This document shows positions 26,573 to 35,880 of a stretch of 64,000 nt of DNA, in pieces. Numbering within the stretch: position 1 is the first letter of the stretch; each line of letters begins with the position of its first letter. A program made the translations under genes and the position numbers. The stretch comes from Pontibacillus halophilus JSM 076056 = DSM 19796. Lineage in GTDB: Bacteria > Bacillota > Bacilli > Bacillales > BH030062. The stretch lies in assembly GCF_000425205.1 (NCBI RefSeq), contig NZ_AULI01000001.1, forward strand, positions 124,001 through 188,000, given 5' to 3'. The notes beneath the pieces were generated by a model. It was not told where the DNA came from. It did no database searches and saw only the letters and a list, made by a program, of their open reading frames with translations.

Positions 26573-28420
26573 ATGTTGCATTGGTCACCTAGTCTAACGG
26601 AAGCACTACATGAATTATCAAAGCACATGAAGCATGCCCCATACGGTGTATCCCTACGCCATTCTATCCAACAACTGAACATACAAGCAAATCGTCCACT
26701 TTCTATCTTACTTACAAGTGAAGAAAGACAGCAAGCTGCCCAATTGATTAACGCCTTGTTAGGAGAATCATGTTTACCAAACACGTCATCCATAACGGAC
26801 ACCCCCATCTACCTTCAGTACAACACAGAAGCTCAATTGCACGCGGTCTATAAAGACGATGTTACTGAAAGCTTCCCACTTTCTTGGTTTCATATGTTAC
26901 TAGAGAAGAACAATGAATTGTCCGACCGCTTACAACAGGAAATCAAAGCGATTAAACTTTCCCTTCCAATTGACTTGTTGAAATATGCACAGCTCATCCT
27001 AGGGAGTACAACATGTGTACCTCATCTGCAATATGATGCGGTTATACGTATTGGTTCAGATATTCACCTTGACACAATCAAACCCACATTAACTGTGCTC
27101 GCTCTAGAGGAAGAGTCTAAAGAGGATGGGATCAAGACCAACTGGATGGGAGCGCTCGAAGCGAAATTAAACAACGAAGACGAACAATTAAAACAGACAA
27201 ACTTCATCGCAGTAGAGAAGAAATTGAACGAGTGGATGGATACAGAGCAGCTACGTGTTTCGAGCCTCTATCAGGAACTGGGTCAATTCCTTTATACGCT
27301 TTACTTAGTCCTCCTGCATGAAGCAAAGAGCTTACCACTCACAGCCTATGATACATATGCGAGCTCATTTATAGATGAAGACCTACCAGCATTTCAGAGA
27401 ACGCACAAGGAAGTCCAAGAAGAATTAGAGATAATTGAAGAGGACCTACAAAGCGTACAAGCCTTTCAACATATAGATATCATGGACTGGAATACGTTGG
27501 AGCTTTGGCACGAAGATGTCATTCACACATTGGGGCAACTACATACTCAGAAAGACGAAGCGAGAGAATCAATTGTGTCGGAACTGAGCATGAAGAAGGA
27601 AGAGCTAATCAACCTGAAGAAAGCGTATGAAACGAAACGAACTGCCTATGAGGAAGCGAAGCAAGAAGCGGAACATACAGGCACAGAGATGGTAGAACTT
27701 TGGCAGGGCATTAAATATCGACGATTATTCGGGCGGAAACAAGTGAAAACTTTCTTAAAGCAAGAAGAACAGCACCTAGACGCTTTGGACAGCGCTCACG
27801 TCCGGTACAAGTATGCCCAAATAGCCTCGGAGGATTGGCACCATGCATTAGAATCCTTTACAGAGAGTGTGAACCACGCACTGATGTCTACCCAAGGATC
27901 TCTCTTGGACCGACATCGCGCTCTCTTAGAACACCAGAATGAAGCTCTCCTTGAATTCCAACTGCATATGCCAGACATTCCAACAGGGCAATTTCAAGCG
28001 ATTCAAGACCACGTACAGACGACTTCGGTACTCCACTCCATCTTGGAACGGGCATTTAACTTTGAAAGTGAAATTTCACAGCTGCCAGCGTATATAGAAG
28101 CTTATGAACAATACAGTCGACTGTTACAGCACATACGACGACTCTATGTCATTGAAGACTTCGGCGAACAGTACCTTAAAGCTGAAGCCTTGCGTGTTCA
28201 ACCTGAAATGGAATCTAAATCACTACATGCTTCGATTACACCAAGCATCATTGTAAATCACGACGTGAAAAAGGCGGTACGATTCCCCGAGTATGATGGG
28301 CAGTCGTTGCTTGACCAGTTATGGAAGAATCAACTTACTACCATCGTCTCAAGTGCAATCCTAATTTTTCTTATCAGTGCTCTCATTTACTTCTATCCTC
28401 TATTACTCGATTTACAATAA
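26573..28420 (+). CDS. Dynamin-like coiled-coil membrane protein with degenerate GTPase motifs
   Basis: 615-residue protein, start chosen at ATG 26573 behind GGGAGGAAACA. Residues 42-85 read like the G1 region of bacterial dynamin-like GTPases (PLSILL...LINALLGESCLP, 58-69), but the P-loop G-x4-GKS is replaced by TSEERQQAA (48-56). Around 131-146 LPIDLLKYAQLILGST aligns with the segment that normally ends in the DTPG box, here LGST. The middle and C-terminal parts are long Glu/Gln/Lys-rich helices, probably coiled coils (about 270-345 and 350-430), and a hydrophobic segment near 587-607 would anchor the C-terminus. Possibly a nucleotide-free membrane scaffold; the dynamin kinship is inference. 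Confidence 0.55.
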   Translation: MLHWSPSLTEALHELSKHMKHAPYGVSLRHSIQQLNIQANRPLSILLTSEERQQAAQLINALLGESCLPNTSSITDTPIYLQYNTEAQLHAVYKDDVTESFPLSWFHMLLEKNNELSDRLQQEIKAIKLSLPIDLLKYAQLILGSTTCVPHLQYDAVIRIGSDIHLDTIKPTLTVLALEEESKEDGIKTNWMGALEAKLNNEDEQLKQTNFIAVEKKLNEWMDTEQLRVSSLYQELGQFLYTLYLVLLHEAKSLPLTAYDTYASSFIDEDLPAFQRTHKEVQEELEIIEEDLQSVQAFQHIDIMDWNTLELWHEDVIHTLGQLHTQKDEARESIVSELSMKKEELINLKKAYETKRTAYEEAKQEAEHTGTEMVELWQGIKYRRLFGRKQVKTFLKQEEQHLDALDSAHVRYKYAQIASEDWHHALESFTESVNHALMSTQGSLLDRHRALLEHQNEALLEFQLHMPDIPTGQFQAIQDHVQTTSVLHSILERAFNFESEISQLPAYIEAYEQYSRLLQHIRRLYVIEDFGEQYLKAEALRVQPEMESKSLHASITPSIIVNHDVKKAVRFPEYDGQSLLDQLWKNQLTTIVSSAILIFLISALIYFYPLLLDLQ

Positions 28421-28424
28421 ACAA

Positions 28425-28452
28425 CACCCGCGACAGATCAGTCGCGGGTGTC
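28425..28452. terminator. Bidirectional terminator between convergent genes
   Basis: Perfect 11-bp stem ACACCCGCGAC / GTCGCGGGTGT around AGATCA, five bases after the stop of the dynamin-like gene and just before the end of the DUF2252 gene. Confidence 0.85.
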
Positions 28453-28457
28453 TTACA

Positions 28458-29798
28458 TTACTTTTTATAGAAGTATTCTTCCAACCATTCATTGAACAGT
28501 TCGAAATCTGTTTCTACGCGAGATTGGTAGAATTTCGACCACGTCTTCAGTTCGTGGATAAGTCCGTCAGGCTCATCTCCCATTGCATCTAGAATTTCCG
28601 TTTCGCTATGGTAGTCAAGCAGACCGTGCTCGATGTCCACATCTGCACGAGCATGAATCTTAGCGGCAATCTTCGCCATCACTTTCACAGTCTGTTCCAC
28701 ACTCTTCTCATCCTCTAAATGCTTCTCCTTCAGGTCACGTTCGTACGGGGAACGTTCACGAACATAGAAGTGACGATTGCGAAGTGTAAAGAAGCCTAAA
28801 TAAGGGTCCGCCATATGATGCATGGCTTGCTGCGTTTCAATGACTCGCTTCCCTTGGTGGCGATGCTCTTGCCAGAACGTTTCGTCATATGGGAAGAAGT
28901 ACGCAGGTATTGGAGCTCTAGCTTCTTTCGCTTCAAGTATGACGTCATCGTGATGTTCATTGTCATGAACACCTTCAATTAAGATATAGTATCGCTTTAA
29001 CCCTGTGGAGCCAATACCAGCTCCAGACTTCTTCACGATATCCTTAATTTCATAGTGTTCTTCGTCATGAAGACTACCATCAGATAAGCTCTCCACATAC
29101 TGACTCCAAGCCCTTACAAGCTCACGGTATTCATTATTGGAGACCGATTCCAGCTTCTCTTTAGATCGGTCGAACACCCGATTCCCTTCTTCATCAAGCG
29201 TCGTCTGCTTCTCAAGCTCATGGGTGGCCTGACGTTCCTCAAGCTTCTCAAGCGTCTTCTTGATTGCTCCCTTCGTATCATCCGCTCTGAAACGGGTCTT
29301 AACCGGATTGTCTTTCCCCTTGGCAAACTTCCGAATCTGCTTATGATACGACTTTACGAATTGCTCCACAAACTCATCCTGTTCATCCTCACCAAAGCCT
29401 TGTTGACTCCCAAACAGACGAATGCTAATGACCATGCGGAGTACATCGTATAAATACGAACCAAGATAGCCTTCATCAAAGTCATCTACATCAAAGACAA
29501 TTTCGCCTTTCTCATTCTGAAATCCGCTATAATTATCGAAATGAAGATCGCCCATAATCCACGTTGGCTTATCGGACGGTGTATGGTAATGGAAAGGTAT
29601 ATTCGTTACATCGTAGTAGAATAGATAGGCGCTTCCGCGAAAGAAGCTATACGCATCTTGCTTCATCTTATCGTATTTAGCTCTACGGTCGGTTTTACTT
29701 AATCGCATTTGTTGGCGGTCAAACTGATCAAGGATGGTATGAATGGTTTGTTTCCTCAATGTTCGTTTCGTATTTTTCACGCGTTCTTCCATTTCCAT
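28458..29798 (-). CDS. DUF2252 family protein
   Basis: 446-residue cytoplasmic protein of the DUF2252 family. GDLHFDNYSG (near 80-89) and FDVDDFDEGY (near 100-109) resemble the catalytic loop and metal-binding loop of kinase-like phosphotransferases (HGDLHxxN and DxDD), consistent with weak kinase-fold similarity noted for this family. Length is typical. AGGAGG lies 12 nt before the ATG. Monocistronic, convergent to the dynamin-like gene. The substrate is unknown. Confidence 0.85.
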   Translation of the reverse strand: MEMEERVKNTKRTLRKQTIHTILDQFDRQQMRLSKTDRRAKYDKMKQDAYSFFRGSAYLFYYDVTNIPFHYHTPSDKPTWIMGDLHFDNYSGFQNEKGEIVFDVDDFDEGYLGSYLYDVLRMVISIRLFGSQQGFGEDEQDEFVEQFVKSYHKQIRKFAKGKDNPVKTRFRADDTKGAIKKTLEKLEERQATHELEKQTTLDEEGNRVFDRSKEKLESVSNNEYRELVRAWSQYVESLSDGSLHDEEHYEIKDIVKKSGAGIGSTGLKRYYILIEGVHDNEHHDDVILEAKEARAPIPAYFFPYDETFWQEHRHQGKRVIETQQAMHHMADPYLGFFTLRNRHFYVRERSPYERDLKEKHLEDEKSVEQTVKVMAKIAAKIHARADVDIEHGLLDYHSETEILDAMGDEPDGLIHELKTWSKFYQSRVETDFELFNEWLEEYFYKK

Positions 29799-29912
29799 TG
29801 GTTCAATGTCCCTCCTCAGTCGTTTACGCTATTCATCGTTTTCCCGTTCTATTTCTGTCAGAAACCTTCCTCACCCTTTCGACACCAAGCAATATATTCC
29901 TGCTTTTTCAAC

Positions 29913-29950
29913 TAAACTGCCCCCATCCTTCGTTGGATGAGGGCAGTTTA
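29913..29950 (-). terminator. Terminator after the zinc-ribbon gene
   Basis: Stem TAAACTGCCC-CCATCC / GGATG-AGGGCAGTTTA around a TTCGTT loop, overlapping the end of the zinc-ribbon coding region. Confidence 0.8.
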
Positions 29951-30196
29951 TTAGGAGATATAAATCCAGATTGCAAGAAACAAGAAGAGAACAGCTAAAC
30001 CAACTGGCATAGATAAGACCATAACGGGAAAAGGCTTTTGATTGACCCTACGAACGATAGAAGGGGCTTCCACTGGAGGGGCTCCCTCATCTTCTGTGAA
30101 CCGTTGTCTCGTGTGCTGAGATGGAGCGATTCCACACTGGTTACACTGATGGTCGTTATGCTCAAACTTCGCTCCACAACGGATGCAATAAATCAT
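29951..30196 (-). CDS. Small zinc-ribbon membrane protein
   Basis: 81-residue protein. Cys4, Cys7, Cys18 and Cys21 (CxxC...CxxC) form a zinc ribbon at the N-terminus; a Pro-rich linker follows and one transmembrane segment (about 60-79) ends the protein. ATG at 30196 with GGGGTGG upstream is preferred to an in-frame start at 30229. Such tail-anchored zinc-ribbon proteins are frequent in Firmicutes, with no assigned role. Confidence 0.7.
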   Translation of the reverse strand: MIYCIRCGAKFEHNDHQCNQCGIAPSQHTRQRFTEDEGAPPVEAPSIVRRVNQKPFPVMVLSMPVGLAVLFLFLAIWIYIS

Positions 30197-30340
30197 AATT
30201 GCCACCCCATTTATTTCAACATATCGCAAAACACGAACTACTAGACTGTATGTAAGGGTATGAGAACGAGAACGACTAAGTCACACTATACAGTTAGCTA
30301 TTCTACCGAATAATTCCTGCCTATCTGCATTGAAAAAATA

Positions 30341-30369
30341 AAAAGCGTTCAACAAGTTTCGTTGAACGC
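30341..30369 (-). terminator. Terminator after the lipoprotein gene
   Basis: Perfect stem GCGTTCAAC / GTTGAACGC with a 7-nt loop; T5 follows on the minus strand. Confidence 0.85.
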
Positions 30370-30378
30370 GATTCTAAA

Positions 30379-31020
30379 TTACGAGCTCACTTTAATCTTC
30401 GCTTCTTTAAAGTTCTGCTCTGTAAGTCCTTTAATGCTATAGTTGTTGAAACTCTTACGTTCTGAGTCATAGGTTAACTCAGCTTTACGTTCTCCATATT
30501 CAAGTACCACAGTCGATTCCTTGGTTGCCTGGTCAATGTTGGCGCGCTTCACTTCAACCGCAAAGGAAGACCCAATTGAGGTTGCGGCTACTTGAGCTTC
30601 TTTCACAGAATAAACCGTAGTCTCCTCCTCTAACTCTGATGAAGATTTCTCTTCCTTATCATCACCGTCTTGATTTTGCGGAGTTGCAGGTTCTTCTTGA
30701 GTAGATTGAGATTCATTACGGTCCTTTTCTTTAGAGTCATCCGATTGATCATCGTTAGACTCCATTTCTTCTTCGTTCGCTGTCTCCATTTCCTCTGATT
30801 CTGATATAGGAGTAGATGAAGGTGATTCAGCCTCATTTGCTTCGTCTTCTGAACGAGGCTCGCCGTTCAGCAGTACGTCGCTAGAAACGGAGTTCGTTAC
30901 ACTGCTGTCTTTAGATGCCTCCCCTTCGACTATGTTGATCTGTTTCTCTCCGGGAGTGCACCCGCTCACCCATAAGGAAACCATAACAAATACGGGAACG
31001 AGCATTCGTTTCGACGACAT
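30379..31020 (-). CDS. Putative lipoprotein, unknown function
   Basis: 213-residue protein with a lipoprotein signal: basic start, hydrophobic core and lipobox VSGC with Cys21 as the lipidation site. Residues about 40-130 are low-complexity and rich in E, D, S and N; the last 75 residues (YSVKEAQ onward) look like a small folded beta domain. AAGGAGG before the ATG. It stands alone between two terminator-bounded units. No family recognised; anchored to the outer face of the membrane. Confidence 0.7.
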   Translation of the reverse strand: MSSKRMLVPVFVMVSLWVSGCTPGEKQINIVEGEASKDSSVTNSVSSDVLLNGEPRSEDEANEAESPSSTPISESEEMETANEEEMESNDDQSDDSKEKDRNESQSTQEEPATPQNQDGDDKEEKSSSELEEETTVYSVKEAQVAATSIGSSFAVEVKRANIDQATKESTVVLEYGERKAELTYDSERKSFNNYSIKGLTEQNFKEAKIKVSS

Positions 31021-31183
31021 ACGTGGACCCTCCTTACTGATTGTACGTCCATCGTAGCCAACTTACATTGCATCAGCAACGGTTTTCTATAAAAGGTGAT
31101 TCTAGTTGTGGATTGTAGGAAAATCTTGTAACCCTTTACCTGTCATATAGACTAGTCTCCCTAAGTTCTAGCTCACTGCTAAT

Positions 31184-31990
31184 CTATATCCCAACAAATC
31201 CTTCCCGTCTAACGATGAACCATGGATTCAGTAAATCCTGCTTGTTGTACTGGAGTGGTTGATGAGAATCTACCTGAATGATATCCCCTCCTACTTCAAG
31301 CATGATGGCATGACCTGCACAGGTATCCCATTCCATTGTAGGACCGAACCGTGGATAAACATCCGCCTTCCCTTCTGCCACTAGGCACATCTTCAGGGCG
31401 CTCCCAGCTGATGTGAGTTCTACTTCTCCCACATGCTGCTCAAGGCGCCTTATATAATCCTTCGTCTCTTGTGATAAATGCGAACGACTTGTAACAACAG
31501 ACGTTTTCGTACGATTAGAAAGAATCGGGAGCGAGATTGAATCCTGACTGAAATCAGTCTTATTCTTGACCCCTTCAAGCTTATACGCTCCTTCACCTTG
31601 TTCAGCAAAGTAAACCACATCAAGCACCGGAGCGTAAATAACACCTAAGATTGGAATCCCGTTCTCTACAAGAGCAATATTAATCGCAAATTCGCCGTTT
31701 CCTTTAATAAATTCCTTTGTGCCATCTAAAGGATCGATTAGCCAGAATCGCTCCCAATCAACCCTTTGTTCATAGGCAAGCTCCCCACCTTCCTCGCTTA
31801 ATACAGGAATTTCTGGTGTCTGCTCAGCCAATTTCCTAAAGATTACATCGTGAGAGCGTTGGTCAGCTATCGTCAGCGGGGACTGGTCTTCCTTGTACTG
31901 AACTTCAACATCCCCAGCATGGTACACTTCTAAAATCGCATTTCCTGCCTCGACGGCAATTTCGATAACCTCGTGCATTCCAATTGACAT
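31184..31990 (-). CDS. cysQ: 3'(2'),5'-bisphosphate nucleotidase
   Basis: Removes the 3'-phosphate from PAP (and PAPS), the by-product of sulfate reduction or sulfation. 268-residue member of the inositol-monophosphatase superfamily: metal-binding E66/E67, DPLDGT at 86-91 and the C-terminal WDTCAGHAIMLEVGGD segment near 212-227. ATG with GAGGAG upstream. Lies downstream of sat-transporter-cysC but behind a terminator at 32034-32058, so it may be partly uncoupled from them. Confidence 0.9.
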   Translation of the reverse strand: MSIGMHEVIEIAVEAGNAILEVYHAGDVEVQYKEDQSPLTIADQRSHDVIFRKLAEQTPEIPVLSEEGGELAYEQRVDWERFWLIDPLDGTKEFIKGNGEFAINIALVENGIPILGVIYAPVLDVVYFAEQGEGAYKLEGVKNKTDFSQDSISLPILSNRTKTSVVTSRSHLSQETKDYIRRLEQHVGEVELTSAGSALKMCLVAEGKADVYPRFGPTMEWDTCAGHAIMLEVGGDIIQVDSHQPLQYNKQDLLNPWFIVRREGFVGI

Positions 31991-32033
31991 ATCGTCCCAC
32001 TCCTCTCCTCTACCTCATACCCACCATAACAAA

Positions 32034-32058
32034 AAATGACACCTAGAAGGCGCCATTT
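32034..32058 (-). terminator. Terminator between cysC and cysQ
   Basis: On the minus strand AAATGGCGCCT / AGGTGTCATTT pair over 11 bp including two G-U pairs, followed by T residues. It may end the sat-cysC transcript or attenuate cysQ. Confidence 0.6.
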
Positions 32059-32064
32059 CACAAT

Positions 32065-32667
32065 TTATGCAAGTCCCTTATTCCGTAAATACTCAACCAC
32101 TTGTTCCACTGATTCATCCAAAGTTTGGCGGTCTGTTTCAACCGTGATTTCTGGTGCAACTGGCTCTTCATAAGGAGCATCGATACCAGTAAATCCTTTA
32201 ATTTCTCCTGATCGGGCCTTCTTATATAACCCTTTCGGATCACGCTTCTCTGCTTCTTCAAGCGAACACTTTACATACACTTCAATAAACTCCCCAGCAT
32301 CAAGCAATGCTCGGACAGCTTCCCTGTCAGCAAGATAAGGGGAGATGAAGGCGGTTAGTGTGACAACACCCGCATCGACCATTAGCTTCGATACTTCACC
32401 TATGCGGCGAATGTTTTCCGTACGGTCTTCTTTAGAGAAGCCAAGGTTCTTGTTTAAGCCGTGACGAACGTTGTCCCCGTCTAAAATGTACGTCCGCACG
32501 CCATGTTGATGCAACTTCTTCTCCACCTCGACAGACAAAGTAGATTTACCAGACCCAGACAGTCCTGTGAACCAGACAACCGCACTTTTATGTTCATTGA
32601 GCGTTTGCCGATCTTCCTTTGTGACGGTTGAAGAATGCCACGTAATATTCGTTGATTTATGCTCCAT
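32065..32667 (-). CDS. cysC: Adenylyl-sulfate (APS) kinase
   Basis: Phosphorylates APS to PAPS. 200-residue protein with P-loop GLSGSGKS at 35-42, [10 protein letters not shown] near 64-73 and the SPY..R motif near 107, as in CysC. Typical length. Third gene in the unit sat - SLC13 transporter - cysC, 18 nt after the transporter gene. GGGGAGAG ribosome site, ATG start. Confidence 0.94.
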   Translation of the reverse strand: MEHKSTNITWHSSTVTKEDRQTLNEHKSAVVWFTGLSGSGKSTLSVEVEKKLHQHGVRTYILDGDNVRHGLNKNLGFSKEDRTENIRRIGEVSKLMVDAGVVTLTAFISPYLADREAVRALLDAGEFIEVYVKCSLEEAEKRDPKGLYKKARSGEIKGFTGIDAPYEEPVAPEITVETDRQTLDESVEQVVEYLRNKGLA

Positions 32668-32685
32668 CTCTTCTCTCCCCTTCCG

Positions 32686-34467
32686 CTATAACCATACCAC
32701 CGACACAATCGTGACGGTCGTTACCATAACAAGAATACTGAGTGGAATTCCGATTTTCATATAATCGGTAAATTTGTATCCACCCGGTCCATACACAATT
32801 AAATTTGTCTGATATCCAATTGGCGTTATAAATGATGCAGATGCTGCTATCGCAATAAGAACAGCGACTGCATGTGGATTAATGCTCAGTTGATTCGCCA
32901 ATTCAATCCCAATCGGGAACATTAATACCGCTGCTGCACTATTCGTAATCACTTCTGTAAACACATTCGTTAATAAATAGAGACAGATAAGCGTCAGCAG
33001 GAGGTGGTCGCTACCGATTAAACCAAGTAACCCTTGTGCAAGCCACTTGGCAGCTCCTGTATTGACGAGCGCTGTACCTATCCCGAAAGCACTGGCAATG
33101 AGAAGCAGGACACTGAAATGAACGGACTGCTTTGCTTCCTCGGGGGTAATGACCTTTGTCGCCACAAACCCGACCGCCACGATACACATCGCCTGGAACA
33201 TTGACAAGACGTTCGTTACGACAAACCCTATCATCCCCATGAGAAAGGCTAACGAAAGCCACCCCTTCTTCCGATCACCGAACTCCGGCGGTGTATGCAA
33301 CGGAGTGACAATATAAAAGTCGTTGGACTGCTGAACAATCCCCTCGAAATCCGGTCCTCCAAGTAATAGAAGCGTATCGCCCGGCTTTAAGACGATGTCG
33401 CCAATCTTCGCTTGAATTCGCTCATTATTTCGATGAACAGCAATGACCCCAGCATCAAATCGACTTCGGAACCCACTATCCTTTAATCGCTTATAAGCCA
33501 ACGAAGATTGATGAGAAATCACCGCTTCAGCTAAATGTGAGGTCCCCTTGTTCAGGTCATCCAGCGTCATATGAGCACCTGGCACAAGGACGAGTCCCTT
33601 CCTCTTCTGTAATTCTGCAATTGTTGAAATCAATCCAGTAAAGATGAGTCGATCTTCGGCTTCAATCCGAGTGCTTCCACTGACAGGCGAGATCCGCTCA
33701 TCTCCTCGCACAATCTCGAGTAGAAACAACCCCTTTAAGTTCCTTAGTCCCGCTTCTTTCACCATATGATTAAGAAAGGGATACTCTTCTGTCACATACA
33801 TTTCAGAAATGTATTCACGACTGTGTTCTTGCACCGTCTCCGTTAATCCTTTGTTGTTTGGTAACAAGCGATACCCAATCGTAGTAATGTATAAGAGACC
33901 CACCAACGTAACCGGCACCCCAACAATCCCAAGCTCAAAAAACGAAAACCCTATCATATCCCACTCCAACATCAATCCGTGGACAACAAGGTTTGTTGAG
34001 GTTCCCATAATCGTCATGGTTCCACCGAGAATCGCCGCGTAAGAAAGTGGTATTAATAACTTTGAAGGAGAAATCCCCCTTTCCATACACCACTTCCGGA
34101 TGATGGGTGCCAGCGTTACGACTATGGGAGTATTGTTCAAGAAAGCCGACACACCAGAGATTGGTGCGTACAATTGGAGCATCATGCCTGTCGACGCCCG
34201 TTTGGTTTGACCCATTAATTTGGTCAAACCAGCATGAACAAGCCCACTTTTTTGTATACCTGCAGCAATTAAGAACAATAAGGCAATCGTCAGCATCCCC
34301 TCATTTGAGAAGCCTCTAATCCCTTCTTCTACGGTTAGTATGCCTGGTGTCACGATGAAAAGGACAAGCGTACCAAAAACGATGAGGTCCGGCCGTGCTA
34401 ACTCAAGCACGAGCCCTATCATCATCATAAAGATGACAAGGAGAACAAATCCCATTTCGAGCGTCAT
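32686..34467 (-). CDS. SLC13/DASS-family sulfate transporter with TrkA-C domains
   Basis: 593-residue membrane protein: about 5-6 helices, two tandem cytosolic RCK/TrkA-C-like domains (about 205-290 and 300-380), then further helices. This layout is typical of bacterial DASS proteins annotated as sulfate permeases. Its position between sat and cysC supports sulfate uptake coupled to activation. It sits 20 nt downstream of sat. No other sulfate transporter gene is in the window. Confidence 0.85.
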   Translation of the reverse strand: MTLEMGFVLLVIFMMMIGLVLELARPDLIVFGTLVLFIVTPGILTVEEGIRGFSNEGMLTIALLFLIAAGIQKSGLVHAGLTKLMGQTKRASTGMMLQLYAPISGVSAFLNNTPIVVTLAPIIRKWCMERGISPSKLLIPLSYAAILGGTMTIMGTSTNLVVHGLMLEWDMIGFSFFELGIVGVPVTLVGLLYITTIGYRLLPNNKGLTETVQEHSREYISEMYVTEEYPFLNHMVKEAGLRNLKGLFLLEIVRGDERISPVSGSTRIEAEDRLIFTGLISTIAELQKRKGLVLVPGAHMTLDDLNKGTSHLAEAVISHQSSLAYKRLKDSGFRSRFDAGVIAVHRNNERIQAKIGDIVLKPGDTLLLLGGPDFEGIVQQSNDFYIVTPLHTPPEFGDRKKGWLSLAFLMGMIGFVVTNVLSMFQAMCIVAVGFVATKVITPEEAKQSVHFSVLLLIASAFGIGTALVNTGAAKWLAQGLLGLIGSDHLLLTLICLYLLTNVFTEVITNSAAAVLMFPIGIELANQLSINPHAVAVLIAIAASASFITPIGYQTNLIVYGPGGYKFTDYMKIGIPLSILVMVTTVTIVSVVWL

Positions 34468-34487
34468 AGGAATACTCCCTTTACTAG

Positions 34488-35654
34488 TTAGCGATCCTTC
34501 ATTCCTTTAATAAGGACGTTTACTACCTCAGGACGTGAGAATTCCTTCGGAGGCATTTCACCCTTACGAAGCATTTCACGCACTTTCGTCCCACTTAGAT
34601 GGACATGGTCCTCTTTTCCATGAGGGCACGTCTTGGCCGTCGCCATATTCTCACACTTCTGGCAATAAAATGCGTGTTCAAATTTAAATATGCTTATGCC
34701 GAGCTCTTCGTGCGTAAATGCATTAAAGATTTCCTGTGCATCATACGTGCCATAATAATCACCAATACCAGCATGGTCACGACCGACAATAAAGTGCGTG
34801 CACCCATAATTCTTACGAACGAGCGCATGAAGAATAGCCTCGCGTGGACCTGCATACCTCATCGCAGCTGGATAGATAACCAATCGGGTTCGTTGTTCTG
34901 GATAATAATGTTTTAAGATCTCTTGGTAGCTCTCCATCCGAATGGAAGCCGGAATATCATCGCTTTTCGTCTCTCCTACGAGCGGATTTAGTAGAAGGCC
35001 ATCTACTGCTTCAAGCGCAATCTTCTGAATGTATTCATGTGCGCGGTGAACCGGATTTCTCGTTTGGAACCCTACGACCGTCTTCCACCCCAAGTCCTTG
35101 AACAATTTCCTTGTTTCAGACGGGTCGAGGTAGAACTCATCGAACTCTCCGTGATCTGGTCGCTGTATTAATGTAATAGGTCCACCAAAGTAGACGTTCC
35201 CTTTCTCATACACTTTCTGAACACCAGGGTGATTCTGATCTGTCGTTCCATACACGTTCTGTGCTTCCTTAGCTTCATCATATGTAAACACGTCTTCAAG
35301 GGAAAGGATTCCATAAAGGACACCATCTTCTCCCTCAAGCGCCACTTCATCCCCAATTTGAAAACGCTCTGCCTCTTTCTCATATACAGGTAAAGTGATT
35401 GGAATACTCCAAACCGTCCCGTCCGCCAATCGCATCTGTTCCACAACGGATTCATAATCTTTCTGTTTCATGAAACCCGTCAACGGACTAAAGCCTCCAA
35501 TTCCAATCAACTCTAAATCAGAAACCGTCCACTTTGAAACACGAAGCTTCGGTAATTGGCTCGCACGGTCTCTCGTTTCCTTGCTCTCATCCACCCTTTG
35601 CACCAAACGTCCGCCGTGTGGTGCTACTTGTTCTCCCACTTGAATAGAATTCAT
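34488..35654 (-). CDS. sat: Sulfate adenylyltransferase (ATP sulfurylase)
   Basis: Forms APS from sulfate and ATP. 388-residue single-domain enzyme with the [10 protein letters not shown] active-site motif at 197-206 and FIVGRDHAG near 290. A Cys cluster ([13 protein letters not shown]) in the C-terminal part may bind zinc. First gene of the sulfate-activation operon. No S-box riboswitch fold was seen in the upstream 190 bases. No APS/PAPS reductase gene is present in the window. Confidence 0.95.
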   Translation of the reverse strand: MNSIQVGEQVAPHGGRLVQRVDESKETRDRASQLPKLRVSKWTVSDLELIGIGGFSPLTGFMKQKDYESVVEQMRLADGTVWSIPITLPVYEKEAERFQIGDEVALEGEDGVLYGILSLEDVFTYDEAKEAQNVYGTTDQNHPGVQKVYEKGNVYFGGPITLIQRPDHGEFDEFYLDPSETRKLFKDLGWKTVVGFQTRNPVHRAHEYIQKIALEAVDGLLLNPLVGETKSDDIPASIRMESYQEILKHYYPEQRTRLVIYPAAMRYAGPREAILHALVRKNYGCTHFIVGRDHAGIGDYYGTYDAQEIFNAFTHEELGISIFKFEHAFYCQKCENMATAKTCPHGKEDHVHLSGTKVREMLRKGEMPPKEFSRPEVVNVLIKGMKDR

Positions 35655-35846
35655 ACTGTACCCCCTGAAGTTTAATTCTATTAATCCTTATAAGAATTGT
35701 ATGATTTGAATGTATTACGTATGGCTGGAAATGTAAAGGGATTTGATTGAATTGTTAGAAAAATAAGAAGAGTTAAGGGGGATGTGTTAAGAATGGAAAC
35801 GGTCGGAGTGGGAATAAGAAGATTATCTATCTACTAATTAGAATCA

Positions 35847-35876
35847 AAAAAAGCCCCCCTTCAATAGGAGAGCTTT
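35847..35876 (-). terminator. Terminator after the BY-kinase gene
   Basis: On the minus strand AAAGCTCTCCT / AGGGGGGCTTT (with wobble pairs) is followed by T7. Confidence 0.75.
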
Positions 35877-35880
35877 CCTG

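Noticed and set aside
35655-35846. S-box riboswitch upstream of the sulfate activation operon
   Set aside because: The short AT-rich leader lacks the conserved helices and a terminator before sat.
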